From contig JAPLGP010000031.1 of NCBI GenBank assembly GCA_026390075.1, forward strand, positions 51,310-115,309: 64,000 nucleotides of DNA, in the 5' to 3' direction. The translations under genes and the position numbers were made by a program. Within the stretch, counting starts at the first letter, position 1. Each line of letters opens with the position of its first letter. Below, one piece after another: positions 9,891 to 20,302 of the stretch. The stretch is from Campylobacterales bacterium (GTDB taxonomy: Bacteria; Campylobacterota; Campylobacteria; Campylobacterales; Sulfurimonadaceae). The notes beneath the pieces are model-generated. The model was not told the origin of the DNA. It ran no database searches and saw nothing but the letters and a program-made list of their open reading frames with translations.

Positions 9891-10846
9891 AAATACTGTT
9901 TTTAATTTTACTAAGTTTAGCTTTAAACGCCGGTGACATTCTAACAAGCTACAGAACAGGAGGCTCTAAAGACTTTGAAAAACAAATGGACTTAGAGTTA
10001 ACAAAAAATGATTACTGGAATAGATACCTAGAGACAGTAGATACTACTTTTGGTTATTTAGAAGATTTTTCATCCGTACTCACATGTAATGTGGAAAAAT
10101 CTAGTCTTACTTTATACAAACAAAATAAAAATCAAAAGTTTGAAGTAGCAAAAGATTACGATGCATTTACTGGAAAAATCAAAGGTGAAAAGATAAAAGA
10201 AGGAGATTTAAGAACACCACTTGGTGTGTATCAAATCACTAAAAAATTATCTAAAGTTGATACATTTTACGGACCACTTGCGCTTGTTACTTCCTACCCA
10301 AATACTTATGATAGGTATAGAGGCAGAGATGGCTCTGGAATATGGATACATGGACTTCCGACAAACCAAGCAAGGGATGATTATACAAAGGGATGTATAG
10401 CGATTAATAATTCAAGTTTAGAGTGTCTAGATAAAAGAATTGATATTGATAAAACATTACTTATCATTAGTGCATCAGCAACAAAAAAAGATGTATCAAA
10501 GAAACTACTTGCAGATGTTTTAGCGCAACTTTATCTATGGAGATATACTTGGCTATACAATGACACTCAAGGCTATTTAAACTTCTATTCACCAGACTTT
10601 GTTAGAGAAGATGGAATGGACTACAGCTCATTTATAAATTATAAAAAAAGAGTGTTCTCAAAAGCAGAGAAGAAAACAATTATATTTAACAATATTAATG
10701 TTGTTCCTTATCCAAATTTACCTGATACATATCAGATAACATTTAAAGAATTTTATTCATCAGCAACTGTTAATTTTACTGGAAATAAAACATTAATTGC
10801 TAAGCTAACAAAAGATAATAAAATAAAAATATTTACAGAAAATTAA
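9887..10846 (+). CDS. L,D-transpeptidase/carboxypeptidase family protein (Csd6/Pgp2-like)
   Basis: YkuD-type motif HGLPTN...KGCIAINN; signal peptide; adjacent to a Csd4/Pgp1-like gene. Confidence 0.8.
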   Translation: MKILFLILLSLALNAGDILTSYRTGGSKDFEKQMDLELTKNDYWNRYLETVDTTFGYLEDFSSVLTCNVEKSSLTLYKQNKNQKFEVAKDYDAFTGKIKGEKIKEGDLRTPLGVYQITKKLSKVDTFYGPLALVTSYPNTYDRYRGRDGSGIWIHGLPTNQARDDYTKGCIAINNSSLECLDKRIDIDKTLLIISASATKKDVSKKLLADVLAQLYLWRYTWLYNDTQGYLNFYSPDFVREDGMDYSSFINYKKRVFSKAEKKTIIFNNINVVPYPNLPDTYQITFKEFYSSATVNFTGNKTLIAKLTKDNKIKIFTEN

Positions 10847-10856
10847 AAGTAGAAGA

Positions 10857-12155
10857 ATGAATAACTTGTGGATAAAAATATTTTTAGTATTTATTGCTTC
10901 TCATGCTTTTGCATCTGCAAACATTAAAATAATAAAAAAAGAGAACCCAGATTCTAACACAACGATGCTTGTTATAGGTGGAATCCATGGGGATGAGCCG
11001 GGTGGATATTTTTCCGCTTCTATTCTTGCAATGCACTATAAAATTACATCTAAAAATCTATGGATAGTTCCAAATCTCAATAAAGAGAGCATTCAAGCTA
11101 ACTTAAGAGGTATAAATGGGGATATGAATAGAAAGTTTTCCCCCTCTCAAACAGTTGATAAGGATAGTGAAATTGTTCAAGAGATAAAAAAAATCATACT
11201 CACAAAAAATGTTTCATTAGTTTTAAACCTTCATGATGGTCAAGGATTTTATAGAAAAGAAAATAAAGGAAATATCTTTAACCCAAATTCGTGGGGTCAA
11301 TCATGTGTAATAGATCAATGCAAGACACTAAAAGATCAGCCATTTGGAAATCTTGACGCTATAGCCTCTACAGTTAAAAATAATATCAATAAAAATCTTA
11401 TAGAAAATCATCATAGTTTTGATGTTAAAAATACAAATACAAAATTTGATGATGAAGCAATGCGCCTCTCTCTTACATACTTTGCAGTCATAAACAATAA
11501 ACCAGCATTTGCCATAGAGAGTAGTAAAAATTTATCTTCACTCTCTCAAAAAGTTTTTTACCATCTTTTAGCTATTGAAGAGTTTATGAAAATAATGAAT
11601 ATTTCTTTTACAAGAGATTTTAACTTAAATGAAGAGGGTGTCAGTAAAATACTCAGTGATTATGGCACACTTGCAATAAACGAAAATATAGTATTAAATT
11701 TTAATGACATAAAAAAATCTTTAAATTTTATGCCAATGAAAAAAGATGGAAATACCTTTGATTTTTCACACCCTCTCGGTGACTTTAAAAAACTAAATGG
11801 AACATATATTGCTTATATTGGAAATAAAGAAATTGCAACACTAAAACCAGATTATTTTAAAATGGCTAGTAATTGTCCTAAAAAAATCAATGTAGAGATT
11901 GATGGAAAAATAACTTCTATCGATAAATCTTCAGATTTTTTTGTAAATGGCGATTTTAAGATAATTAGGGATAAAAGTTTTCGAGTAAATGTCATTGGAC
12001 TTGTATCAAAAAACAATTCCGATGAGAGTGGGATAAGTATAAATCTTAAATCACTCAATAAAGACTTTTCTGTGGATGAAAACAAAAAAATTTATAGAGT
12101 AGAGTTTTATAAAGATGATGATTTTTGTTTTATGTCAAAGGTTCACTTTAAATAG
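10857..12155 (+). CDS. M14-like D,L-carboxypeptidase (Csd4/Pgp1-like)
   Basis: Signal peptide, GGIHGDEPGG zinc-site motif, NLHDGQGFY. Confidence 0.8.
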   Translation: MNNLWIKIFLVFIASHAFASANIKIIKKENPDSNTTMLVIGGIHGDEPGGYFSASILAMHYKITSKNLWIVPNLNKESIQANLRGINGDMNRKFSPSQTVDKDSEIVQEIKKIILTKNVSLVLNLHDGQGFYRKENKGNIFNPNSWGQSCVIDQCKTLKDQPFGNLDAIASTVKNNINKNLIENHHSFDVKNTNTKFDDEAMRLSLTYFAVINNKPAFAIESSKNLSSLSQKVFYHLLAIEEFMKIMNISFTRDFNLNEEGVSKILSDYGTLAINENIVLNFNDIKKSLNFMPMKKDGNTFDFSHPLGDFKKLNGTYIAYIGNKEIATLKPDYFKMASNCPKKINVEIDGKITSIDKSSDFFVNGDFKIIRDKSFRVNVIGLVSKNNSDESGISINLKSLNKDFSVDENKKIYRVEFYKDDDFCFMSKVHFK

Positions 12156-12165
12156 GAGTTAGTTC

Positions 12166-13701
12166 ATGAATAAAGCAGAAAAATACTCTTATATGAGTGA
12201 AGTTTCATTAAATCCATATAATAATTCATATGTTAGTGGAATTTCTGGTTTTTTAAATGATGTAAAGTCTCCTGCATATGATAAAAATCAATTTGTAATC
12301 TCTTATTTAAATACTCAAGGATATATAACTACTCATATTGAGATAAGTAAAAATATTCCTCAAGAAGACTTGTTTGATGCTATAAATATAAAAATATATG
12401 ATGAAATGGTACTCGACCAAGCTATAGAATACCAAATTCATTTTATAGAAACTTTTAATTATAAAAATCTTGAAAATAGACATTTTCATGTTTTTATAGT
12501 TGAGCCATCCGTTATAACACAAACATACAAAGAAGCTGTAGAAAAATTAAAATACATTGATGTTATTATTCCAACTCCTTTACTCATAAAATCACTTTAT
12601 TCAAAAGAAATTATCCAAAGTAGTGGTATTCATTGTTTTATATACTTTGAAGAAAAAGATTCATTTATTGCAATTTATAATGAAAAAGAGTTTGTTTATG
12701 CAAAATCACTCAAATATTCTCTTTTACAAATGTATGAAAGATTTTGTGAACTCCACGGAGAAAGAGTTGAATATGATGCATTCATAAAAATCCTATCTAA
12801 TGATAATCTAAAAAATATGCAAGATGATTATAAAAGCGTTATCTTAAAACTTCATAAAGAAATTTTTGCAAATATCAACGATATATTAACTTATGCAAAA
12901 AGAGCCTTTGATTTAGAAAAAATTGAACATATATACATCGGTTCACAAATGTCAATTGTTCCTATTCTTGATGAAATGGCAGAAGTTGAACTTGATATTA
13001 AATCAACCAATTTTCAATTTAATTATGGCTTTGAAAGCAGTAATCATATCATTGATGAAATTCATTCTCTCATGTATCTATATACTACGCTCTCCGAGAA
13101 AGAGAGATATGAGTGTAATTTCTCAACATTTCATCGTCCACCAAATTTTGCACAAAGACAAAGTGGCAAACTTTTATTTTTAATAGTTGCTTCACTTTTG
13201 ATTGCTTTTTCATACCCTCTTGCTTATTGGTCACTCACCTATATAAAAGAATTACAACTTAAATCACTAGAAACAGAATATTCACAATTACACATAGAAA
13301 AAATGATGAGAGAAAGCACTCTAAAAACTAAGCAAGATAATAAAGAAAAAATTTTAGCACTTCTTAATCAAGAAAAAAAAAGCTACACAGATAAAAAAAG
13401 CATACTTATAACGATTCATGATGTAAAAGTAAACTATCCAATGAAGGCTAAATTACTCTATACACTCACAAATGATTTAAATGATATCGGAGTAAAAGTA
13501 GAATCACTACTTTACGATCAAAATAGCAGTAGTAAAAAATTTACTTTTAACTTAGTTTCCACTAAAGACAAAATAATAACGCAACTCTTAGAAAATCTAA
13601 CAAAAAAATATGAAAAAGAGTTCAAGTTTTCACTTGAAAATATTTCTTATAAAAAAGAGTCTGGGCAATATTTTAGTGAACTAAAGGTAAGTAAATTATG
13701 A
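12166..13701 (+). CDS. type IV pilus/MSHA biogenesis protein, PilM-PilN-like (MshI position)
   Basis: Long cytoplasmic N-terminus, single TM near residue 340-365, coiled C-terminus; first gene of a pilus-assembly cluster. Confidence 0.6.
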   Translation: MNKAEKYSYMSEVSLNPYNNSYVSGISGFLNDVKSPAYDKNQFVISYLNTQGYITTHIEISKNIPQEDLFDAINIKIYDEMVLDQAIEYQIHFIETFNYKNLENRHFHVFIVEPSVITQTYKEAVEKLKYIDVIIPTPLLIKSLYSKEIIQSSGIHCFIYFEEKDSFIAIYNEKEFVYAKSLKYSLLQMYERFCELHGERVEYDAFIKILSNDNLKNMQDDYKSVILKLHKEIFANINDILTYAKRAFDLEKIEHIYIGSQMSIVPILDEMAEVELDIKSTNFQFNYGFESSNHIIDEIHSLMYLYTTLSEKERYECNFSTFHRPPNFAQRQSGKLLFLIVASLLIAFSYPLAYWSLTYIKELQLKSLETEYSQLHIEKMMRESTLKTKQDNKEKILALLNQEKKSYTDKKSILITIHDVKVNYPMKAKLLYTLTNDLNDIGVKVESLLYDQNSSSKKFTFNLVSTKDKIITQLLENLTKKYEKEFKFSLENISYKKESGQYFSELKVSKL

Positions 13702-14330
13702 AAATAAACATTGAAGATTACTTACAAAACATAGACGCTTCCTTTGAAAATAAAGGTAAAAAAGATATATACATGACATATATTATGATTTTTGCTGCTA
13801 TTTTTGCTTTTTCATATCTACTTTTTTGGGACAGTTCTGAAATAGCCTTTAAAAAAACACAAGAGCAAGTTACAGGAATAGAGTCTAAAATAAGCAATGA
13901 TACTCTTTATTTACAACAGAATCCTTTAAGTAAAATAGCACTTTTAGAACAAGAAATTAAACAGTTTGAAGATGAATTGCTTCTCTATAAAGACTATAAT
14001 GAGTATATAAAACATAAAATAGAAGCAATTTCATCACTTATCTACGATGAAAAAACTTGGGGCGAATATATAAACTCTGTTTCAAAGAATGCACTAAAAT
14101 ATGATATTAAAATTATCAATTTCACGAATAAACTTGCTCTCAATAATAATTCTTTTGGTCATGTACTGGATATCGATATCAATTGCACAGGAAATTATAA
14201 AAACACCCTCAATTTTATTAATTCACTTGAACAAAGTGAATTAGTTGTAGATTTACATGATTTCAATCTAAGTGCAGTGGATAATGTGCATGGATATTTA
14301 AATATTTCAGTTTGGGGGATTGCTTACTGA
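13698..14330 (+). CDS. PilO/MshJ-like pilus assembly protein
   Basis: N-terminal TM, coiled-coil and PilO-like periplasmic domain; cluster position. Confidence 0.55.
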   Translation: MKINIEDYLQNIDASFENKGKKDIYMTYIMIFAAIFAFSYLLFWDSSEIAFKKTQEQVTGIESKISNDTLYLQQNPLSKIALLEQEIKQFEDELLLYKDYNEYIKHKIEAISSLIYDEKTWGEYINSVSKNALKYDIKIINFTNKLALNNNSFGHVLDIDINCTGNYKNTLNFINSLEQSELVVDLHDFNLSAVDNVHGYLNISVWGIAY

Positions 14331-14773
14331 TGAAAAATTTATTTAAACTTATTGTTTTATTTCTACTTTCGCTCAATAGTAATTCTGATGAAGTAAAATG
14401 GGTTGATGAACAGATTGAAGCAATAAAACCACCAAGAGAAGGTATTGCTGAGACTAAGGTATCATCCATTCTAGACCCATTTATTTTTTTAAAAGAGAAA
14501 AAGTCAGAGACAAACAGTAGCATTGCTTCTGAAGTAACGACTCCTTCAAAAAGTGTTGTACCTCCAAGTGAAAAAAAGTTTGTACTAGATGCAATTATTA
14601 ACAAATCAGCTCTTATAGATGGAAAATGGTATAGAATTAACGATAAAATCGATGAGTACACAATCTCAGATATAAATGCAACATCTGTAACACTGTCTAA
14701 AAAAGGCAAACAAATTGTTATTGCAACAAGTAGCAAAAAATTGAATTTACAAATTAAAAATAAGCGAGACTAG
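14330..14773 (+). CDS. PilP/MshK-like periplasmic protein
   Basis: Signal peptide (MKNLFKLIVLFLLSLNS), small beta-rich C-terminus LIDGKWYRINDKIDEYTISDI; ATGA overlap with upstream gene. Confidence 0.6.
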   Translation: MKNLFKLIVLFLLSLNSNSDEVKWVDEQIEAIKPPREGIAETKVSSILDPFIFLKEKKSETNSSIASEVTTPSKSVVPPSEKKFVLDAIINKSALIDGKWYRINDKIDEYTISDINATSVTLSKKGKQIVIATSSKKLNLQIKNKRD

Positions 14774-14777
14774 AACA

Positions 14778-16397
14778 ATGCATATAATTAAATCATCGAT
14801 TTATGGAACATTCTTAACACTTTTTCTGTCAAGCAATATTTTTGCTGATTGTTCAACTGAACTTTTTAGCATCAGCTCGACAAAAGACACAAAAATAATT
14901 GACTTTATCGAACAACTGAGTGATAATTGTGAGTTCAGTGTAATCATAACCGATGCAAATGCAGAAGAGTTTTTAAATAAAAAATTAAACAAAACACACC
15001 TAAATAATTTAACGATTGATGAAGTTTTAAACATAATTCTAAGTGAAAATAATTTATCTTACACGCTTAGCAATAATGTCTTAAAAATCTCATACTTAAC
15101 AACAAAAGTTTTTGCGATTGACTATATTTTATCACAAAGAATAAGTGAAGGAAGTACAGATATCACACTCAATTCTTCTGCAAATACAAACTCTATCAGT
15201 GCAACGAGTTCTCCTAGTGGTACTAGTTCTCCATCATCAACTGGAACGGGAACTACAACTGGAACTACAACTGGAGCTTCAACTGCTAAATCTGGTGCAA
15301 AAATAAAATCTAATGATGAAGTTAAATTTTGGGAAGCATTAGATTTAGAATTTCAATCAATCATTAACAGACCACATGATGATTATGTAGCTAACCCACC
15401 TATTATAAATAAAAATGCTGGTTTAATTACAATAACTTGTACAAATAAACAGATGAGTAGATTTGAAGAATACTTAAAAAAATTACAAGATAAAGTAAAA
15501 CTACAAGTTTTAATAGATGTTCAAATTTTATCAGTAACTATGAATGAAGGTAAATCAACTGGTGTTGATTGGAAGCAGCTTTATGCTCTTCAAAATCTTC
15601 AATTAACTTCAAATATTTCAAATATACAAAATGTTGGTACATTTACTGGTTCTGACATAACAACTGCTTTGTATCCAGATGCAACAGGAAAAAATGCTGG
15701 AACAGTAGCTAGTCTTGTTCAGCTTAAGGGTGATATTAAATTACAAGAAGTTATTAAGTTTTTACAAACTCAAGGGGATGTTAATTCTATTTCAAATCCA
15801 AAAGTATTAACACTTAACAACCAACCCGCCCTTATTACAGTTGGCACAGAATATTTTTACAAAATAACATCAAGTACCCTATCAAGTGCTGGAACAAGTG
15901 GCTCATTAACTTCACAAAATCAAAATGTACAGTCAGTTTTTGCAGGTGTACTGTTAGACATTACCCCCGAGATTTCTGATGACAATACCATAACACTTAA
16001 AATAAACCCTTCTCTTTCTGAAACTACTTCAAGTATGATAGATACCTCTGCAAGCAGAACTATGCCACCAGACTTAGATCGTCGCCAACTCTCATCTGTT
16101 GTAACTGTAAAAGATGGAAATAAAATAATACTTGGTGGTTTAATCAATACTAAAAATAACCAAAGTACTAGTCAAGTGCCTCTTTTAGGAAGTATTCCTG
16201 TTATTGGATATTTATTTAAATATGAAGCAAGTTCTAAACATACTGAAGAACTAATTATCGTTATTGAACCTCATATTATTAATAAAGAAAAAAGTAATGT
16301 GTCTCTATCAGATTTAGGTTATGAAGGTCTAAAAGAGGGTGTTTTAAAAAGTAAAACAACTGATAAAGCACAGACAAGTGCTCCTGTTGAGAAATAA
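14778..16397 (+). CDS. secretin (MshL/PilQ/CtsD-like)
   Basis: Secretin signature region VPLLGSIPVIGYLFKYEASSKHTEELIIVIEPHI and upstream ISNPKVLTLNNQPA. Confidence 0.9.
   Translation: MHIIKSSIYGTFLTLFLSSNIFADCSTELFSISSTKDTKIIDFIEQLSDNCEFSVIITDANAEEFLNKKLNKTHLNNLTIDEVLNIILSENNLSYTLSNNVLKISYLTTKVFAIDYILSQRISEGSTDITLNSSANTNSISATSSPSGTSSPSSTGTGTTTGTTTGASTAKSGAKIKSNDEVKFWEALDLEFQSIINRPHDDYVANPPIINKNAGLITITCTNKQMSRFEEYLKKLQDKVKLQVLIDVQILSVTMNEGKSTGVDWKQLYALQNLQLTSNISNIQNVGTFTGSDITTALYPDATGKNAGTVASLVQLKGDIKLQEVIKFLQTQGDVNSISNPKVLTLNNQPALITVGTEYFYKITSSTLSSAGTSGSLTSQNQNVQSVFAGVLLDITPEISDDNTITLKINPSLSETTSSMIDTSASRTMPPDLDRRQLSSVVTVKDGNKIILGGLINTKNNQSTSQVPLLGSIPVIGYLFKYEASSKHTEELIIVIEPHIINKEKSNVSLSDLGYEGLKEGVLKSKTTDKAQTSAPVEK
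15249..15284 (+). repeat. short 12-bp coding repeat (GGAACTACAACT-like x3) in secretin linker
   Basis: ggaactacaact / ggaactacaact / ggagcttcaact; encodes TGTTTGTTTGAST. Confidence 0.8.
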
Positions 16398-16403
16398 GTA
16401 CTT

Positions 16404-17219
16404 ATGAGCTCAAATATATTTAAAAATTCTAAAGATGTTTTTTTAGATGTGGTCAACCCTCAAGATTATATACAAATAGATAGGGTATCTATTCTCTATC
16501 AGTCACTTATAGAATCTGTAAAAAAACCATTAAAAATGATACTTCTTTATGGAAAACCAGGAACTGGAAAAAGTATGTTTTTAACAAAACTTTACCATGA
16601 CTTACTATCTTCTCATGCTGTTTATTTATATACAACCCCTATTCTTGATGATAGTGAATTTTTTACAACCTTAGCACAAGATATACTTGATGTGAAATAC
16701 AAAGGTGATTTAAATTTTACACAATTTATGAAAATTTTAGAAACTAAATTATCCGATGAAGTGCCTATTGTACTTTTAGACGAAGCGCAACTTTATTCCA
16801 ATGTCTTAATAGAAAAAATTAGATTACTCTCCGACACAAGAAAAATAAAATTTGTCATTACTCTTCATAAAACAGAGACTGAAGATTTAATAGCAAAGGA
16901 ACACTTTAAAACTAGAATTTGGGAAAGTGTTGAGCTAGAGAATGCTCTAGTTCCTGAACTCAAAGTATATATACAAAAAAAACTCCTAAAAGCAAATTGT
17001 TTTGACAGTGCTAACATGTTTAAAGATAGTGCTATAAAATTGATTCATAAATTAACTGGTGGTAATTATAGAGATACAAATAAACTTTTACATACTCTTT
17101 TTGAGATATACTCCCATTATGAAGAAACAAATCCATCTAAAATAAACACACATACAATCTCAAATAAAATTATTGAGATGTCAGCAATTCATACGGGATT
17201 AATCAATGTTAAATCTTAA
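16404..17219 (+). CDS. ExeA/MshM-like AAA ATPase
   Basis: Walker A LLYGKPGTGKS, Walker B VPIVLLDEAQ; between secretin and TPR genes. Confidence 0.8.
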   Translation: MSSNIFKNSKDVFLDVVNPQDYIQIDRVSILYQSLIESVKKPLKMILLYGKPGTGKSMFLTKLYHDLLSSHAVYLYTTPILDDSEFFTTLAQDILDVKYKGDLNFTQFMKILETKLSDEVPIVLLDEAQLYSNVLIEKIRLLSDTRKIKFVITLHKTETEDLIAKEHFKTRIWESVELENALVPELKVYIQKKLLKANCFDSANMFKDSAIKLIHKLTGGNYRDTNKLLHTLFEIYSHYEETNPSKINTHTISNKIIEMSAIHTGLINVKS

Positions 17220-18018
17220 TGAATTAGAAAAACAATGGCTTCATTATAAAATTAAATCCTATTTTCCACATGCCATCATTCTCAGTAGCACTCTTATTAT
17301 ATTTGTTATCGTAGCCTTTACACTAAACAATAAAACAGACAAAATAAAAAGTAATGATAGTAACACAACAGCCATTCAAAGCGAACCTTTAACAAATAAA
17401 GCTGTAGTTCAAGAGATAGTTGTAACAGAAGCAATTGACACCAATACTCAAACTAAAAATGAGCAAATAAAATTACAAGAGACAAAAGTATTCATTGCCC
17501 CTTCTCTTGGTTTTATGGATAAAATACAAAATAATCCTTCCTTAGAATCAAGTACAAAACAAATTCCTGTAGCATCAACAACAGTAACAAAGACGCCAGT
17601 AATTGCACAAGCACCTACTGTAGAAATTATAGAAAATGACAATGCAATCCTTAATGTAAAACCTATGATTACAGATAAAGAAGTCGCTAAAAATATAAGT
17701 ATAAAAAGACAAAACACGCAAGAAGATATAGAACTCATCATAAAAAGATTTAAAAAAAGTAATAATCCAGCTTTAAGTCTTTTTATTGCTAAAACTTATT
17801 ATGAAATGGGTGATTATAACCTTGCTTATAATTATGCTTTAATAACAAACGGGCTTGATAACAATATAGAAGCAAGTTGGATCATCTTTGCTAAATCACT
17901 AGTAAAACTCGACCAAAAAGATAAGGCGATAGCAACTTTAAAAGAGTATCTGAAACACTCTAACTCTACGAATGCAAAAACATTGCTTGATGAGTTAGTT
18001 TCAGAGGGAATGAAATGA
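17206..18018 (+). CDS. MshN-like membrane-anchored TPR protein
   Basis: TM near N-terminus, Thr/Lys-rich linker, C-terminal TPR. Confidence 0.6.
   Translation: MLNLNELEKQWLHYKIKSYFPHAIILSSTLIIFVIVAFTLNNKTDKIKSNDSNTTAIQSEPLTNKAVVQEIVVTEAIDTNTQTKNEQIKLQETKVFIAPSLGFMDKIQNNPSLESSTKQIPVASTTVTKTPVIAQAPTVEIIENDNAILNVKPMITDKEVAKNISIKRQNTQEDIELIIKRFKKSNNPALSLFIAKTYYEMGDYNLAYNYALITNGLDNNIEASWIIFAKSLVKLDQKDKAIATLKEYLKHSNSTNAKTLLDELVSEGMK
17265..17274 (-). repeat. GGCATGTGGA motif (in mshN-like gene)
   Basis: exact. Confidence 0.95.
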
Positions 18019-18557
18019 AAATAATTGTTTTTTTATTACTTGGAATTGCTCTCTTTGGAGATGCAAAACAGGAGATGTTTAATCTCTATCAAAATAAACA
18101 ATATGAGAATGCTTGTAATCTTGGCTTTAATAATATAAATAGTTATGGTAATGATGAAGATTATATATCTTTATACGCATTTGCTTGTTTAAAAGCAGAC
18201 GCTATAGATCGTCTAACCATGCCAATTATTAAACTTAAATATACAAAAGAATCTCGAGCGAATGGAGCCTATTTTTCTATCATCATGATGCAAAAAAAAC
18301 TCCTTTATCATGCATTGGTAGATGGATATAAATTATCATCTCTCAACCTACCAACTACTGATTATGTGCTTTCAAAAGTTTTTGATTTATACAGTAAACT
18401 TGAGGAACTACCTTCCAAAGAAGTTTATACCTTTGAAGATAAAGATGACAAAAAGCTAACCTACAAGCTTTATCTACAAAAAGATGAGAGACTTAGTAAA
18501 ATTGTCATTGAAGAGTTGAATGGCGCGACAACTCTCAAACGACATATTTATTGGTAG
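18015..18557 (+). CDS. hypothetical secreted protein of the pilus cluster
   Basis: Signal peptide, overlaps both neighbours; no recognised domain. Confidence 0.55.
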   Translation: MKIIVFLLLGIALFGDAKQEMFNLYQNKQYENACNLGFNNINSYGNDEDYISLYAFACLKADAIDRLTMPIIKLKYTKESRANGAYFSIIMMQKKLLYHALVDGYKLSSLNLPTTDYVLSKVFDLYSKLEELPSKEVYTFEDKDDKKLTYKLYLQKDERLSKIVIEELNGATTLKRHIYW

Positions 18558-20302
18558 GAAATACAATGGATAGAATAACATCAGATTTACTTGCTAATGG
18601 CTCTATTATGCAGAGGCAAGTTGATAGACTTTTATCTCAGGGTATAAATTCTAATCTTATTTTAAGAGATATTACTCTCTCTGGTTTTATGACTATGGAT
18701 AGGTTAGTTCGCTTCATTGTTGAGCAGATTAGAAGTGGAGTGTATGAACTTTCCATTATAGATAATTATGACTATATTTCTGAAAAAGTTGTTTTAGAAA
18801 AACTTGCACAAGTACTAGATTTACAATTTATAGATTTAGATTCTATTGATATGGATTATAGGATTACAAGTAGAGTTCCCTTAGCACAACTTCAAAAATA
18901 TAATGTTATTCCAATATTCGAAGATGATATGAGCGTTACAATAGCCTTTAATGATCCTCTCAATATTGAAGCACAAGAGTCAATTCAAAGACTCTTTCAA
19001 AAGAAACCTATAAAAATAGCCATAGCAACAAAAAAGCAGATTCACTCTTATCTCTATAAAGTAGAAATAAAAGATAATATAAAGGGACTAGTCAAAAATA
19101 TAAGAGATGAATTAAACTCGATTAACTCCATTGAAGCGCAACAAGAAGCCTCATCAATATTGCTCTTAATAGATGTTATCCTAAAAACTTGTATAAAAAG
19201 TCGTTCAAGTGATATACATGTCGAACCAACTGAAAAAAATTGTGTTGTTCGTGGTCGCATAGATGGAAAACTCTCAGAAATGTTTATTTTTGAAAAAGAT
19301 ATCTATCCCCCGTTGGCTTCACGACTAAAACTATTGGCAAACCTCGATATCGCAGAAAAAAGAAAACCTCAAGATGGTCGCTTCTCAACTGCAGTTGGTA
19401 GTGCTGAGTATGATTTTCGTATATCAACGCTGCCAATACTCTATGGTGAGTCCATAGTAATGCGTGTACTTGACAAACAAAAAGCACTTGTAAAACTCGA
19501 AGATGCTGGTATGGATAGTCTAAGTTACAACAAATTACTCAAAGGACTCAAAGCTCCGCATGGAATTATTTTAGTTACAGGTCCAACTGGTAGTGGTAAA
19601 ACGACTACTTTGTATGGTGCTTTGAATGAACTTAGAAATGTAGAAGACAAAGTTATAACAGTTGAAGACCCTGTTGAGTATAGAATGAATCTTATTCAAC
19701 AAGTCCAAGTAAATCCAAAAGTTGGGCTTAGTTTTGCAGATGCCCTTCGTTCTATTTTAAGACAAGACCCTGACAAGATTATGATTGGTGAAATTCGTGA
19801 TCAAGAAACATTAGAAATAGCGATAAAAGCTGCGCTTACAGGTCACTTAGTTATCTCTACACTTCACACGAATGATGCAATAAGTGCTATTCCTCGTATG
19901 GTAGATATGGGAATTGAGCACTATCTTATCAGCGGTGCATTAGTAGCGATTCAAGCACAAAGGCTTGTGAGAAAAATATGTACCCATTGTAAAATTATTG
20001 AAGAAATCCCAACCACAGTTTTAGAAGAGTTACATCAAGTTATTGCAAAAGATGCAAAGTTTTATAAAGGAAAAGGGTGTAAAGAGTGCAATGAATCTGG
20101 ATATATGGGAAGAGAAATGATATGTGAAGTATTAAATATTTCTGAGAGTTTATCAAGCCTCATTGCCAAAGGTGCTCCAAAAGATGCGATGCTCGCACAG
20201 GCTATAGCTGAAGGTTTTATCACTATTTTTCAAAATGGAATACAAAAAGCACTCGATGGAATAACAAGTCTTGAAGAAGTTCTCAAAGTAGCCAAAGGAT
20301 GA
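18551..20302 (+). CDS. type II/IV secretion ATPase (MshE/GspE/CtsE-like)
   Basis: MshEN-like N-terminus, GPTGSGKTTTLYGAL, SILRQDPDKIMIGEIRDQETLEIAIKAALTGHLVISTLHTNDA, zinc CxxC pairs. Confidence 0.95.
   Translation: MVGNTMDRITSDLLANGSIMQRQVDRLLSQGINSNLILRDITLSGFMTMDRLVRFIVEQIRSGVYELSIIDNYDYISEKVVLEKLAQVLDLQFIDLDSIDMDYRITSRVPLAQLQKYNVIPIFEDDMSVTIAFNDPLNIEAQESIQRLFQKKPIKIAIATKKQIHSYLYKVEIKDNIKGLVKNIRDELNSINSIEAQQEASSILLLIDVILKTCIKSRSSDIHVEPTEKNCVVRGRIDGKLSEMFIFEKDIYPPLASRLKLLANLDIAEKRKPQDGRFSTAVGSAEYDFRISTLPILYGESIVMRVLDKQKALVKLEDAGMDSLSYNKLLKGLKAPHGIILVTGPTGSGKTTTLYGALNELRNVEDKVITVEDPVEYRMNLIQQVQVNPKVGLSFADALRSILRQDPDKIMIGEIRDQETLEIAIKAALTGHLVISTLHTNDAISAIPRMVDMGIEHYLISGALVAIQAQRLVRKICTHCKIIEEIPTTVLEELHQVIAKDAKFYKGKGCKECNESGYMGREMICEVLNISESLSSLIAKGAPKDAMLAQAIAEGFITIFQNGIQKALDGITSLEEVLKVAKG

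Noticed and set aside
15905-16165. Antisense ORF 15920-16147 in the secretin gene
   Set aside because: Overlaps the conserved secretin core; no independent support.
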